This document shows, in pieces, positions 34,889 through 43,520 of a stretch of DNA of 64,000 nt; the stretch's first letter is position 1; the number at the start of each line of letters is the position of its first letter. The notes below the pieces were generated by a model. That model did not search any database. It saw only the letters and a list, made by a program, of their open reading frames with translations, and had not been told where the DNA came from. Source of the DNA: Psychromarinibacter halotolerans (GTDB lineage Bacteria > Pseudomonadota > Alphaproteobacteria > Rhodobacterales > Rhodobacteraceae); assembly GCF_029168315.1 (NCBI RefSeq), contig NZ_JARGYD010000001.1, forward strand, positions 806,001-870,000, read 5' to 3'. The position numbers and the translations under genes were made by a program.

Positions 34889-36612
34889 CCCGGCTGGCGG
34901 TCGACTTCGGCGCGCGCTTTGCCGACCTGTGCCTGACCGGCCCCGAAGGCCGCCGCCTTGCAAAACAGCCCGTGGGCGACGATCCCGTAGCGGCGCTGAT
35001 GGCGGGGCTGGCCGCGTTGGACGTGACGCCCGCTGCGCTGGACGACGTGCGCATCGCATCAACCCGCCCGCTGAACATGATGCTGGCGCAAACGCCCGGA
35101 CCCGTCGCGCTGATCTGCACGCAGGGCTTCGGCGACGTGCTGGAACTGGCCCGGCAGGACCGCGTGGATCTTTACGCCCCCGTCGCCCGCTCTGCCGCGC
35201 CGCTGTTCCTTGCCCCGCGCGACGCGATCCACGAGATCCCCGGACGGATCGGCCCCGACGGGACCGAAACCGCGCCGCTGGACCTGTCCGCGCTGGACCG
35301 CATCGTGCCCGCCCTGCGCGACGCGGGTGTGCAGGCCGTCGCCGTCTGCCTGTTGTTCGCCCACGCCACCCCGGCCCACGAACAGGCGCTGGCCCGTGCC
35401 CTGTCCGACGCCCTGCCGGGCGTGTCGCTTAGCCTGTCGCACGCCATCGACCCGGCCCCGCGTGAATACGAACGCACCGTGGGCACCGTGATGGACGCGT
35501 GGCTGCGCTGTACCGCGCGCCCCGAGCTGGCGGCGATGGAAACAGCCCTGCGCGACGCGGGCTTTGCCGGTGCGCTAAGCTTCGGCGACGGGCGCGGCGT
35601 GGTCCGCGCGGGCACCGAGGGGCTGGCCGACCTTGTGTCCGTGCTTGCCAGCGGCCCCGCCGCCGCCGCCCGTGGCGCGTTGACCGCGTCAGGCGGCGGT
35701 GCGGTTGTGCTGGACGTCGGTTCCCGCAGCGCCGACCTGATGCTGGTGCAGAACGGCGCGCCGGTGATGGCCGATCCGGGCCAGATCGCGGGCATCCCGC
35801 TGCGGCGCGACCTTGTGGACATGGCAAGTCTTGCGCTTGGTGGCACCTCTCCGGTCGCGCTGGACGCGGGGCGCCTGAGGCTTGACGCGGACGACGCGCC
35901 GACACTGGACGCGCTGCTGATCGCCGACGGACGCCTGCCGGGCGACACCTCGGCCCCTGCGGACCGCAAGGTGCTGGACGCCGTCGCCGCGCGGCTGGCG
36001 GAAGAGGCCATTCGCTTCGCCACCCGACGCAACGTCGATCCGGTGCAAACCGGCCTTGTCGTCTGTGGCGGCACCGGCGGGCTGCTGGCCGCCGACATCG
36101 CCCGCGCGATGGGTCTGAACCGCGTCCGCCTGCCGCGCCACCCCGCTGCCGCAGGCGCCACCGGCCTTGCCGACGCGCCAGAGCGGCTAGAGTCCTCTGC
36201 CGCCGTGAACCGCCTGCTTGCCGAAACCGACATCGCCGGGGTGTTTGCCGGACTTGCGTCGACGCTTGGCGACACGCCCGACCTGTACCGCCTCTCGATC
36301 GCGCCGCGCCCCGAGATGCACCCGATGACGCTGGACCTGCCGCGCGCCCCAGCGGACGCGGACGAGATCCTGCAGGCATGGCGCGACGCCTACGCCGCCC
36401 GGTACGAGATCGAGCCACCCGGCCCCGGCCACCTTGGCCGCGTCGCCGCCATCCGCGACCGGCTGCCCGACACGGCAAGCGACGCCACCGCAGACGCCGC
36501 CGCCACCGAGGGCCCGGCCCTGGTCGCGACCGACGCGGGCGGCATCTGGGTGCCGCAGGGCTGGCGCCTTAGCCCGACCGCGGCCGGCTATTTGCTGGAG
36601 AACCGCGCATGA
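34885..36612 (+). CDS. HyuA-like hydantoinase/oxoprolinase subunit A, atypical
   Basis: 575 residues, shorter than the about 690 usual for HyuA. The fold is recognisable (QGFGDVLELARQDRVDLY, EYERTVGTVMDAWL, VCGGTGGLLAADIARAMGL). Both phosphate-binding motifs of the ASKHA ATPase are altered: the N-terminal DIGGTFTD is D7-FGARFA-D14 and the internal DMGGTSTD is D277-VGSRSA-D284. HyuA/HyuB together hydrolyse hydantoins or oxoproline with ATP. The start overlaps AllA by 4 bases and the stop overlaps HyuB by 4 bases, so the pair is translated together. ATP use by this subunit is doubtful. Confidence 0.8.
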   Translation: MTRLAVDFGARFADLCLTGPEGRRLAKQPVGDDPVAALMAGLAALDVTPAALDDVRIASTRPLNMMLAQTPGPVALICTQGFGDVLELARQDRVDLYAPVARSAAPLFLAPRDAIHEIPGRIGPDGTETAPLDLSALDRIVPALRDAGVQAVAVCLLFAHATPAHEQALARALSDALPGVSLSLSHAIDPAPREYERTVGTVMDAWLRCTARPELAAMETALRDAGFAGALSFGDGRGVVRAGTEGLADLVSVLASGPAAAARGALTASGGGAVVLDVGSRSADLMLVQNGAPVMADPGQIAGIPLRRDLVDMASLALGGTSPVALDAGRLRLDADDAPTLDALLIADGRLPGDTSAPADRKVLDAVAARLAEEAIRFATRRNVDPVQTGLVVCGGTGGLLAADIARAMGLNRVRLPRHPAAAGATGLADAPERLESSAAVNRLLAETDIAGVFAGLASTLGDTPDLYRLSIAPRPEMHPMTLDLPRAPADADEILQAWRDAYAARYEIEPPGPGHLGRVAAIRDRLPDTASDATADAAATEGPALVATDAGGIWVPQGWRLSPTAAGYLLENRA

Positions 36613-38171
36613 CACCGCAACAGCGAAACCTTCAGCTTCGGCTCGACGGTCTGGCCCAGACCATGCAGGAAACCCTGATGCGCACCTCGGTCTCGCCGGT
36701 GGTGCGCGAGGGGGCCGACTGCGCCTCGGCCCTGTTCACCCACGACGGCGAGTTGCTGGCGATGTCGAACGCGATCCCGCTGCTGCTGGGCGCGCTGCCC
36801 GGGATCGTCACGGCGGTGACGGCGGCCTTTCCGGTCGACACGATGGCCAAGGGCGACCTGTTCCTGACCAACGACCCGTTCGGCGGCGGCACCCACCTGC
36901 CCGACATCGCGCTGCTGATGCCGGTGTTCGACGGCGACCGGGTGATCGCGCTGGCCACCAGCCTGCTGCACCATCAGGACATCGGCGGCATGCGCGCCGG
37001 GTCGGTGCCGCCCGACGCGACCGAGATCTACCAAGAGGGCCTGCGCCTTCCGCCGATCCACGCCGGCACCGGCGGGCGCCTGACGGCGGCAACCACAGCG
37101 CTGATCCGCGCGGCGTCACGCGTGCCGGACGTGGTGCTGGGCGACCTCGACGCGCAGGCCGCCGCCGGACGGCAGGCGGCGCGCGGGTTGCAAAGGATCG
37201 CGGCAGAGATGGGCACCGACGGGTTTCTCGACGCCGTAGCCGGACTGCTGGACGCGGGCGAAGCGGCGGTCGTCACGCGGCTGGCCGCCCTGCCCGTCAC
37301 CCATGCCACCGGCGCGGACGGGCTGGACCCGAACCCGGGGCACGGACCGGCCGAGGTCCACCTGTCCCTGACCGTGGCCAAGGGACGGCTGCACGCCGAT
37401 TTCACTGGATCATCCCCGCAGGTGAAGGCCCCGATCAACTGCGTCGCCTCTGGCCCGCTGTCGGCGGTGTTCTACGCCCTGCTGACCCTGCTGGGCCCCG
37501 ACGCGCCGCGCAACGGCGGCATCCTGCGGCGTCTGGACCTGACCTTGCCGCACGCCAGCGTGGTGAACGCGGCGCTTCCGGCGGCGGTGAACGCGCGGAC
37601 CAACATGGTGCGCTCGATCACCTCGGCGGTGCTGCAGGCGCTGGGGCAACTGGCCCCCGACGGGCTTCCGGCGGCGAACTGCGGCATGGCCTACGTCATC
37701 GCCTTTTCCGGGCGGCACCCGGACGGAGCGCCATTCCTTGCGACCGAGATCGTCGCTGGCGGCGCCGGTGGCGGGCCCGACCGGCCCGGCGCGCCCGGTA
37801 TCTCGACCGACGTGGGCAACGCCCGCAACACCCCTGCCGAGGCGCTGGAAGCGGTGCTGCCGGTGCGTCTTGTGCGGGCCGAGCGGCGGCGCGGCTCTGG
37901 CGGCGCGGGCAAGTATCCCGGCGGCGACGGCATCCTGCGCGACTATCAGGCGCTAGCCGACGGTATCTCTGTCTCGATCCGGGGCGAACGCTTCGCCCGC
38001 GTGCCCGACGGGGCCTTTGGCGGCGGCGCACCAAGGCCCGCAGCGGCCCGCGTGGTGCGCGCCAACGGCAGCGTCGAAGAGCTTCCGGCGCGGTCCGCCG
38101 TGGTGCTGAACACCGGCGACCGGCTAGAGGTCGAAAGCGCGGGCGGCGCGGGCTACGGCGCGGCGGACTAG
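36609..38171 (+). CDS. HyuB-like hydantoinase/oxoprolinase subunit B
   Basis: 520 residues. GDLFLTNDPFGGGTHLPDI (with the metal-binding Asp/His), SLLHHQDIGGMRAGS and the C-terminal RRRGSGGAGKYPGGDGILR are well conserved with the HyuB family, in contrast to the partner HyuA. It forms the amide-hydrolysing subunit of an N-methylhydantoinase/oxoprolinase-type enzyme in the cytoplasm. Its ATG overlaps the hyuA stop. It is the fourth gene of the plus-strand operon. Confidence 0.88.
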   Translation: MTPQQRNLQLRLDGLAQTMQETLMRTSVSPVVREGADCASALFTHDGELLAMSNAIPLLLGALPGIVTAVTAAFPVDTMAKGDLFLTNDPFGGGTHLPDIALLMPVFDGDRVIALATSLLHHQDIGGMRAGSVPPDATEIYQEGLRLPPIHAGTGGRLTAATTALIRAASRVPDVVLGDLDAQAAAGRQAARGLQRIAAEMGTDGFLDAVAGLLDAGEAAVVTRLAALPVTHATGADGLDPNPGHGPAEVHLSLTVAKGRLHADFTGSSPQVKAPINCVASGPLSAVFYALLTLLGPDAPRNGGILRRLDLTLPHASVVNAALPAAVNARTNMVRSITSAVLQALGQLAPDGLPAANCGMAYVIAFSGRHPDGAPFLATEIVAGGAGGGPDRPGAPGISTDVGNARNTPAEALEAVLPVRLVRAERRRGSGGAGKYPGGDGILRDYQALADGISVSIRGERFARVPDGAFGGGAPRPAAARVVRANGSVEELPARSAVVLNTGDRLEVESAGGAGYGAAD

Positions 38172-38272
38172 GCCGCGTTTCCCGCGATTGCCGTCAAACT
38201 TACCGTCGCGACAGGAACTGCGTATTGTGAAGGCACCCGTAGGGGCGCAACCGGGCCTTCGGGCGTTTCGCG

Positions 38273-38329
38273 TTGACAGAAACGGCCCTGCGGATGTCAA
38301 ATTATCGCACGAACATTCGATAATCGAAC
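38273..38329 (+). promoter_or_regulatory. Promoter and GTTC/GAAC-type operator of the exported NTF2-like gene
   Basis: TTGACA at 38273-38278 and TCAAAT at 38297-38302 (18-base spacer) form a likely promoter. Immediately downstream ATTATCG (38301-38307) and CGATAAT (38318-38324) are a perfect inverted repeat, and TTCGATAATCGAA (38316-38328) is a perfect 6+1+6 palindrome inside ATTCGATAATCGAAC. The site covers the expected transcription start, so binding should repress. The same motif occurs at 46272 and 33587. Confidence 0.6.
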
Positions 38330-38348
38330 AACATGGGAGTTGAGACCG

Positions 38349-38984
38349 ATGACGTTCAAGGCCACCACCACTGCCGCGCTCGTCGCCCTGTCCACCACCT
38401 TCGCCGCCGGCACGGCGCTTGCGCAGGAAGAAGTCCGCCCCGGCGTTTTCTTCGCCGGCGAGGTCGAGCCCGCGGACTCGCCGCGCGGCGAGATGCAGAC
38501 GCTGATCTTCGAACTGGCCACGGCCTGGGCCGACTGCAACTCGGACGCGATGTCCGGCGCGGTCGCGGAGAACGTCAAGTTCTCGTACCCGACAACCGCC
38601 TATGAAGGTCTGCCGACGATGCTGGAAGACCTGAACACCTTCTGCGGCATGGCCACCGACGTGTCGATCTACATGCCGGAAGACGCGTTCTACATCGACC
38701 TTGAAGAAGGCCGCGTCGCGGTCGAGCTTCAGTTCCGCGCGTTCCAGCGCGGCGCGAAGCAGGTTGTGAACGACGTGTGGGTCGCCACCGTCGAAGACGG
38801 CAAGATCACGATCATCAAGGAATACCTCGACGGTCGCGTGAAAGACCTTCAGGCGCTCGGTGTGCTTCAGCTGGAAGAAAGCCCCGCGTTCCTGACGCCG
38901 TGGCCGCCCCGCACCGAGGAATGGGCGGAATGCTTCCCCATCGCCAAGGCCGCGCCGGTGAACACCTGCCCGCCGACCGAGTAA
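38349..38984 (+). CDS. Exported SnoaL/NTF2-like protein
   Basis: 211 residues with a signal peptide (about 1-26, ending TALAQ). The mature part has the cone-shaped SnoaL/NTF2-like pattern: a helical start (FELATAWADCNSDAMSGAV), strands, and the closing strand-helix segment DGKITIIKEYLDGRVKDLQ. Three cysteines are spread over the mature chain. The ATG at 38349 follows GGGAG. It has its own promoter and operator although it lies directly behind hyuB, so it is probably induced with the island. The fold can bind small cyclic compounds or act as an enzyme; function unknown. Confidence 0.75.
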   Translation: MTFKATTTAALVALSTTFAAGTALAQEEVRPGVFFAGEVEPADSPRGEMQTLIFELATAWADCNSDAMSGAVAENVKFSYPTTAYEGLPTMLEDLNTFCGMATDVSIYMPEDAFYIDLEEGRVAVELQFRAFQRGAKQVVNDVWVATVEDGKITIIKEYLDGRVKDLQALGVLQLEESPAFLTPWPPRTEEWAECFPIAKAAPVNTCPPTE

Positions 38985-39011
38985 GGCATAGACCAGCGGC
39001 ACGGATGTCGC

Positions 39012-39044
39012 GCATCTTCGGGCCCTGATCGGGCCCGGAGATGC
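39012..39044 (+). terminator. Stem-loop downstream of the NTF2-like gene
   Basis: GCATCT-T-CGGGCCC (39012-39025) pairs with GGGCCCG-G-AGATGC (39031-39044), a 13-base stem with one internal mismatch and a 5-base loop. It starts 28 bases after the stop codon and is the likely terminator of the plus-strand unit. There is no long T-run. Confidence 0.6.
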
Positions 39045-39114
39045 ACAACCTACGGGGGTGGCTTCACCGATCCGCCCTGCACTTCGCCGCAATGCCCCGC
39101 CCGGCGGCACCGCC

Positions 39115-39152
39115 GGGCAGCGCCGACCCGCCCCCCTGGGGCGGCGCTGCCC
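39115..39152. terminator. Long GC-rich hairpin between converging operons
   Basis: GGGCAGCGCCG (39115-39125) and CGGCGCTGCCC (39142-39152) are perfect 11-base arms around a 16-base C/G-rich loop. A smaller hairpin (GCCCGGCGG at 39099-39107 with CCGCCGGGC at 39110-39118) overlaps it on the left, and GGCTGAC/GTCAGCC (39181-39187, 39201-39207) spans the folD stop. The 217-base gap 38985-39201 holds only such hairpins; I see no gene in it. Confidence 0.55.
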
Positions 39153-39201
39153 TCTCTCAAGACCATATGCGCCAGCGAGCGGCTGACACGAAGCAGCGCG
39201 G

Positions 39202-40047
39202 TCAGCCTGCCTCGGCAATCCGCACAAGGTTCGACAGCAGATGCGCGCGGGTCATCGCGCCGACCGAGCCATGGCGCGGCGTGATGTGGCCCGCGACCTG
39301 CGCGACCTCGTCGGCAATGTCCGACACCATCCCGCCATCGACATAGGTGATCCCGACGCCCACCACCGCCGCACCGGGGCGGATCATGTCGGCGGTCACA
39401 AGGTCGGGCTGCCCGGCTGCGGACACGACCACGTCAGCCTGTCGCGTGACCTCTGCCAGATCCGGCGAGCGCCGGTGCAGCAGCGTCACCTCGGCATCCG
39501 TTCCGGGCAATGACAGCAGCATCGCCAGCGGACGCCCTACCAGCATCCCGCGCCCGATGATCGCCACCCGGCGCCCGGCCAGCGGCACGTCGTGGGCGCG
39601 CAGCAGATCCTCGATCCCGGCGGGGGTACAGGGCAGCAAACCCGGCGTTCCGGCGAGCAGGCGGCCAAGGTTCATCGGATGCAGCCCGTCCACGTCCTTG
39701 GCGGGCGACACCGCCTCGCCCACCCGGCCCTCGTCCAGATGCGCGGGCAGCGGCAGCTGTACCAGCGCGCCGTGGATCAGCGGATCGGCGTTCAATGCCT
39801 CGACCTGCGCGATCAAGGCGTCCTCCGAAATGTCGCCCCGCAGCCGGATATCGTCCGACGCCATGCCGAGTTCTGCGCAGTTCTCGTGCTTGCGCCCGAT
39901 GTAGGACTGGCTGGCCGGGTTGTCGCCGACCAGCACCGTCGCCAGCCGAGGGACGACGCCGCGCTTTGCCAGCGAAACGACACGCGCCGCCAGTTCATCG
40001 AACCGGCGGCGGGCAAGAACGTCTCCGTCCAGAAGGATCGCGGTCAC
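39202..40047 (-). CDS. folD: FolD: methylene-THF dehydrogenase/cyclohydrolase
   Basis: 281 residues from a GTG at 40047 (VTAILLDGD), 4 bases after the binding-protein stop; a TTG at 40065 would overlap that gene. The catalytic lysine is K53 in SYIGRKHENC, QLPLP lies at 97-101, AKDVDGLHPMN near 116, and the NADP loop is GRGMLVGRP (165-173). The C-terminal motif usually PGGVGPMT is RHGSVGAMT (258-266), an unusual change. FolD oxidises methylene-THF to formyl-THF in the cytosol. Its place at the end of an uptake and cyclic-amide operon suggests that it handles a one-carbon unit from the substrate. Confidence 0.85.
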   Translation of the reverse strand: MTAILLDGDVLARRRFDELAARVVSLAKRGVVPRLATVLVGDNPASQSYIGRKHENCAELGMASDDIRLRGDISEDALIAQVEALNADPLIHGALVQLPLPAHLDEGRVGEAVSPAKDVDGLHPMNLGRLLAGTPGLLPCTPAGIEDLLRAHDVPLAGRRVAIIGRGMLVGRPLAMLLSLPGTDAEVTLLHRRSPDLAEVTRQADVVVSAAGQPDLVTADMIRPGAAVVGVGITYVDGGMVSDIADEVAQVAGHITPRHGSVGAMTRAHLLSNLVRIAEAG

Positions 40048-40051
40048 GCGA

Positions 40052-41194
40052 TCACTCGAGACCAATGGACGGGTCGATGAAGCGGTTGGTCACCACGTCC
40101 TCGGCTGTCACGTCGGGATTGGCGCGTTCGTCCAGCCCCGGCTTGACGATCTCGAGGATGGTCGACACGCGTTCCATGTCGAAGTCGCCGATGGTGTCGT
40201 TCGACCCGTTACCGATAACGCCATCCTCGACCATCGTGGTCGCGGCATAGTCCATCAGGTCCGGCGCGGTGGTCCACCATGTCGTGGCGAAGCCGCCCTC
40301 GTTGAACGCGACGATAACCTCGTTCACCTCGGTCGGGTCGGTGGCATAATCGACGGCGGCCTGCTGCATGATCGGCACCAGCTGTTCAAGGCAGGGCGCC
40401 AGTTCGTCCATCCGCGACTGCGCGACGGACACCATGCCGGTGTAGTTGGGATAGCCGAAATCGTTCAGCGTCGTGCCGCCGATCGGCTTGCCCCAGTTCG
40501 ACCCGTTCGCCAGCTTGTAGGCCTCGCTGGTGATGAAGCCCGCGTTCAGCCATGTGCCGTTGTTCACCACGAAATTCTCAAGATCGCCCCGATAGCCTTC
40601 GACGAACACGTCCGCCGGCACACCGGAGTCGACAAGGAACTTGCCGTAGGTCCGCTGGATCGTGGAGATGTAGATCTTTCCCTCGCCGCTTTCGGCGAAG
40701 GCTTGCAGATCCTCGATGCTGCTGAAGCCGTCGGGATAGGTCCCCTCGTCCCACATCAGCGCGGCGGGCGCCACGTCGAGCGGTGCGAAGACGCCGACCA
40801 CCGGGAACCGTTCCGAGAAGATGAAGGCGTTGTCCAGCTCTTGATAGCCGAGGTGCGGCAGCACGCCGGCTTTCGAGTTGCCCATGAACAACGAGGAATA
40901 GGCCGTCTCGCCATCGCCCATGCCGATGCCGCCGCCGCCTTCGAGGATCTGAAGCTCGATGCCGGTGGACCCCAGCGGGCCCTTGTAAACGCCGGATTCC
41001 ATCGTGCCGCCCGCGCCGATCATCTGCATGATCGGGCCATGCTCGGCCTGCATCAGCCAGTCCTTTTGAAGGATCAGCGGGTTCGGACAGACGTCGGCAA
41101 GCGGCGTGGTATAGTTCGTTTCGGCGAATTCGCCCGCGTGGGCGGCCCCGGCGGCAAGGCCCGCGGCAAGGGCAAGCGTCATGCTGGTCTTCAT
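40052..41194 (-). CDS. NMT1/THI5-type ABC transporter substrate-binding protein
   Basis: 380 residues with a signal peptide (about 1-20, ending AAHAG). The mature protein resembles SsuA/ThiY-type binding proteins of the taurine/nitrate/pyrimidine class, though it is divergent: MGDGETAYSSLFMGNSKAG and YGKFLVDSGVPADVFVEGY are the recognisable core. It is encoded with a matching permease and ATPase and with a cytosine-deaminase-like enzyme, so the ligand is probably a small nitrogen heterocycle or amide. That is inference. Confidence 0.82.
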   Translation of the reverse strand: MKTSMTLALAAGLAAGAAHAGEFAETNYTTPLADVCPNPLILQKDWLMQAEHGPIMQMIGAGGTMESGVYKGPLGSTGIELQILEGGGGIGMGDGETAYSSLFMGNSKAGVLPHLGYQELDNAFIFSERFPVVGVFAPLDVAPAALMWDEGTYPDGFSSIEDLQAFAESGEGKIYISTIQRTYGKFLVDSGVPADVFVEGYRGDLENFVVNNGTWLNAGFITSEAYKLANGSNWGKPIGGTTLNDFGYPNYTGMVSVAQSRMDELAPCLEQLVPIMQQAAVDYATDPTEVNEVIVAFNEGGFATTWWTTAPDLMDYAATTMVEDGVIGNGSNDTIGDFDMERVSTILEIVKPGLDERANPDVTAEDVVTNRFIDPSIGLE

Positions 41195-41244
41195 CTGGCT
41201 GGTCCTCTCTGTTGTGTGCGTTTGTTGTAGGTGTCGAAGGTGGC

Positions 41245-42084
41245 TCAGACCCGCCCGTGCCAGTCGGCGAACAGGCGGTTTCCGAGGAACTGGAAGAACA
41301 GGTAAACCGAGATCGACAGCAGCGACGATACGATCAGCGCCGCGTACATTTCCTCATATTTGAAGTCGATCTTGGAGTTGATAAGCATCTGCCCCAGCCC
41401 GCCGGGACCGGCGAGGAAGAACAGTTCGGACACGATGGCACCGATGATGGCAAGCCCGGCCGAGATCCGAAGCCCCGCGAACAGCGCGGGCGCCGCCGAG
41501 GGGAAGCCCGCCTTCCACAGCGTGACCCACCAGCTGGCGTTCGACAGGCGGAACAGGTCGATCAACCCGCGATCAAGGCTTTTAAGGCCCAGCAGCAGCG
41601 TCGTGGGAATCGAGAAGAAGGTGAACATCGCGACGATCAACATCTTCGGCAGGAAGCCGAAGCCAAGCGCGCTTTGGATCAGCGGGATGATGGCCAGGAT
41701 CGGGATCGACTGCAGCGCGACAAGGTACGGGAAGATCGCCCGTTCCAGCAGGCGCATCCGGAACATGAACACGCCCAGCAGGATGCCGATCGGTATAGAA
41801 CACGCCATGCCGGCGGCGGCGATCGAGATCGTGACCAGCGCCCGCTGGCCCAGTTCGGCCCAGATTTCGGGTTTCGAGAACGCCATCTCCCACAGGCCCG
41901 TGCCGCTGGGCATCAGGAACCGGCGGTGGTCCGGCAAACCGGCGCGGGTCCACGCGTAGAGGCCCAGCAAAGCAAGCCCTAGGATCACCGGCGGCAGGAC
42001 CGCGATGACGATGCTGGCCGCCGGGGTCGGCGGCTTGGGGTTGGGACGCGGTTTGTGCGCCGGGGGCAAAGCGGTGTCGGTCAT
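41245..42084 (-). CDS. ABC transporter permease, SsuC/TauC type
   Basis: 279 residues with about six transmembrane helices. The ATPase-docking loop is around FRLSNASWWVTLWKAGFPSA, and GAIVSELFFLAGPGGLGQML is the family's strongly conserved segment. The ATG at 42084 overlaps the ATPase stop (ATGA). It pairs with the NMT1-type binding protein downstream. Confidence 0.9.
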   Translation of the reverse strand: MTDTALPPAHKPRPNPKPPTPAASIVIAVLPPVILGLALLGLYAWTRAGLPDHRRFLMPSGTGLWEMAFSKPEIWAELGQRALVTISIAAAGMACSIPIGILLGVFMFRMRLLERAIFPYLVALQSIPILAIIPLIQSALGFGFLPKMLIVAMFTFFSIPTTLLLGLKSLDRGLIDLFRLSNASWWVTLWKAGFPSAAPALFAGLRISAGLAIIGAIVSELFFLAGPGGLGQMLINSKIDFKYEEMYAALIVSSLLSISVYLFFQFLGNRLFADWHGRV

Positions 42085-42923
42085 TGGCTTGTCCTCTCGT
42101 CGGGCTGCATCAGCCCGCGCAGGCAATGCGAGATCTCGGCGCAGCCCTCGGTGAAGGCGGGGTCAAAGCGCAGGTCGGCGTTTCGGGGCTGCGGCAGGTC
42201 GATGGCGTATTCCGCCGCGATCCGCCCGGGCCGCGCGCCCATCACCACCACGCGCGAGGACAGATAGACCGCCTCGGGGATCGAGTGGGTGATGAAGAAG
42301 CCGGTGAAACCCTTGGCGCGGTGCAGCGCCGACAGTTCCTCGATCAGGCGTTCGCGGTTGATCTCGTCCAGCGCTCCGAACGGTTCGTCGAACAGGAAGA
42401 CCGTCGGGTCCAAGGCAAAGGACCGCGCCAGCGAGGCGCGCATCTTCATGCCGCCCGACAGCGCACGGGGGAAGCGGTCCTCGAACCCGGTCAGTCCGAC
42501 GAGGTCCAGCTGTTCCAGCGCCTTGCGCTTGCGTTCGGCCGCCGGGACGCCACGCAGTTCCATCATCAGTTCGACATTGCCCAGCACCCGCCGCCACGGC
42601 AGCAGCGTCGCCTCTTGGAAGGTGAAGGCAAGGTGATCGCGGTCGATCCGCACCAGCCCGCCGGTCTGCGGAAGCAGGCCCGAGGCGATGCGCGCCAGCG
42701 TGGACTTGCCGCAGCCAGAGGGGCCGATGATCGACACGAACTCGCCCGCCGCGATGGACAGGTCGATGCCGGTCAGCGCCTCAGTCCCGTCGGGATAGGT
42801 CATCGACAGGTCTTCGAACCGCAGCGCCACGGGGCGCGGGTCCGGCGCACGGTCCGGCGACAGGCGATAGACGCCCCGGTGCCCGGTGGCTGCGGGCGTC
42901 TCGGCCGTTACGGATTGGGTCAT
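42081..42923 (-). CDS. ABC transporter ATPase, SsuB/TauB type
   Basis: 280 residues from the ATG at 42923 (GGAGGG before it; a GTG at 42935 is weaker). Walker A GPSGCGKST, Q-loop AFTFQEATLLPWRRV, signature ALSGGMKMRASLARS, Walker B VFLFDEPFGALDEI and H-loop FFITHSIPEAVYLS are all intact and typical for the SsuB/TauB group. Energises the importer of this operon. Confidence 0.92.
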   Translation of the reverse strand: MTQSVTAETPAATGHRGVYRLSPDRAPDPRPVALRFEDLSMTYPDGTEALTGIDLSIAAGEFVSIIGPSGCGKSTLARIASGLLPQTGGLVRIDRDHLAFTFQEATLLPWRRVLGNVELMMELRGVPAAERKRKALEQLDLVGLTGFEDRFPRALSGGMKMRASLARSFALDPTVFLFDEPFGALDEINRERLIEELSALHRAKGFTGFFITHSIPEAVYLSSRVVVMGARPGRIAAEYAIDLPQPRNADLRFDPAFTEGCAEISHCLRGLMQPDERTSQ

Positions 42924-42938
42924 CGCGCCCTCCACGTC

Positions 42939-43520
42939 TTAGTATTCCCGCATCTTGCGGCCGACACGGTCGATGAAGCCGTCGATCTCGGCCTGACCGA
43001 CGCGGTCGATATTGTAAAGCGCGTGGTAGTCCACCCGCACCCTTGGATGGCACACGGCGCGCAGGAAGCGTGTTCCGTTCTTGCGCGGCGCATCGCCCAG
43101 AACCATCGCCCGCCACCGCTTGGAGCCATAAGTCGTCACGCTGGTCAACCGGCGGATGTTGGTCAGCCCCGGGCCAAGCCGGTTCTTCTGGAACACGAAC
43201 GACACTTCGGGCAGGAACACCCGGTCGAAATACCCCTTCAGGATCGCGGGCCAGCCGAAGTTCCAGACCGGGTGGCACAGCACCAGCGCCTCGCAGGCCT
43301 GCAACCGCGAGACATAGTCGTCCACAAGTTCGCGGTTCTTCGGAACCTCGTGGTAATCGCTGCGCCCTTCGGGCGACAGCACCGGGTTAAAGCCGTCGGC
43401 ATAAAGGTCAAGGTCGTCCACCTCGTGCCCCGCCGCCGTCAGGTTGGTCACCACCGTTTCGTGCAGACGCGCCGCAAGGCTGGTCTTCAGCGGGTGGGCA
43501 TAGACTACGTGTACTTTCAT
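42939..43520 (-). CDS. NAD(P)H-dependent flavodoxin-fold oxidoreductase (KefF/NQO-like)
   Basis: 193 residues. VHVVYAHPLKTSLAARL is the FMN/FAD phosphate loop region and VLCHPVWNFGWPAILKGYFD is the diagnostic quinone-reductase segment. FLPEVSFVFQKN and TTYGSKRW follow in the expected order. The start overlaps the stop of the FAD oxidase gene (ATGA), so the two flavoproteins are made together. It may recycle electrons or reduce an azo/nitro/quinoid intermediate. Substrate unknown. Confidence 0.85.
   Translation of the reverse strand: MKVHVVYAHPLKTSLAARLHETVVTNLTAAGHEVDDLDLYADGFNPVLSPEGRSDYHEVPKNRELVDDYVSRLQACEALVLCHPVWNFGWPAILKGYFDRVFLPEVSFVFQKNRLGPGLTNIRRLTSVTTYGSKRWRAMVLGDAPRKNGTRFLRAVCHPRVRVDYHALYNIDRVGQAEIDGFIDRVGRKMREY

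Noticed and set aside
36434..38230. A 598-codon open frame on the plus strand inside hyuB
   Set aside because: It is out of frame with the well-conserved HyuB protein and is almost entirely Arg/Ala/Gly/Pro. No start site or domain supports it.
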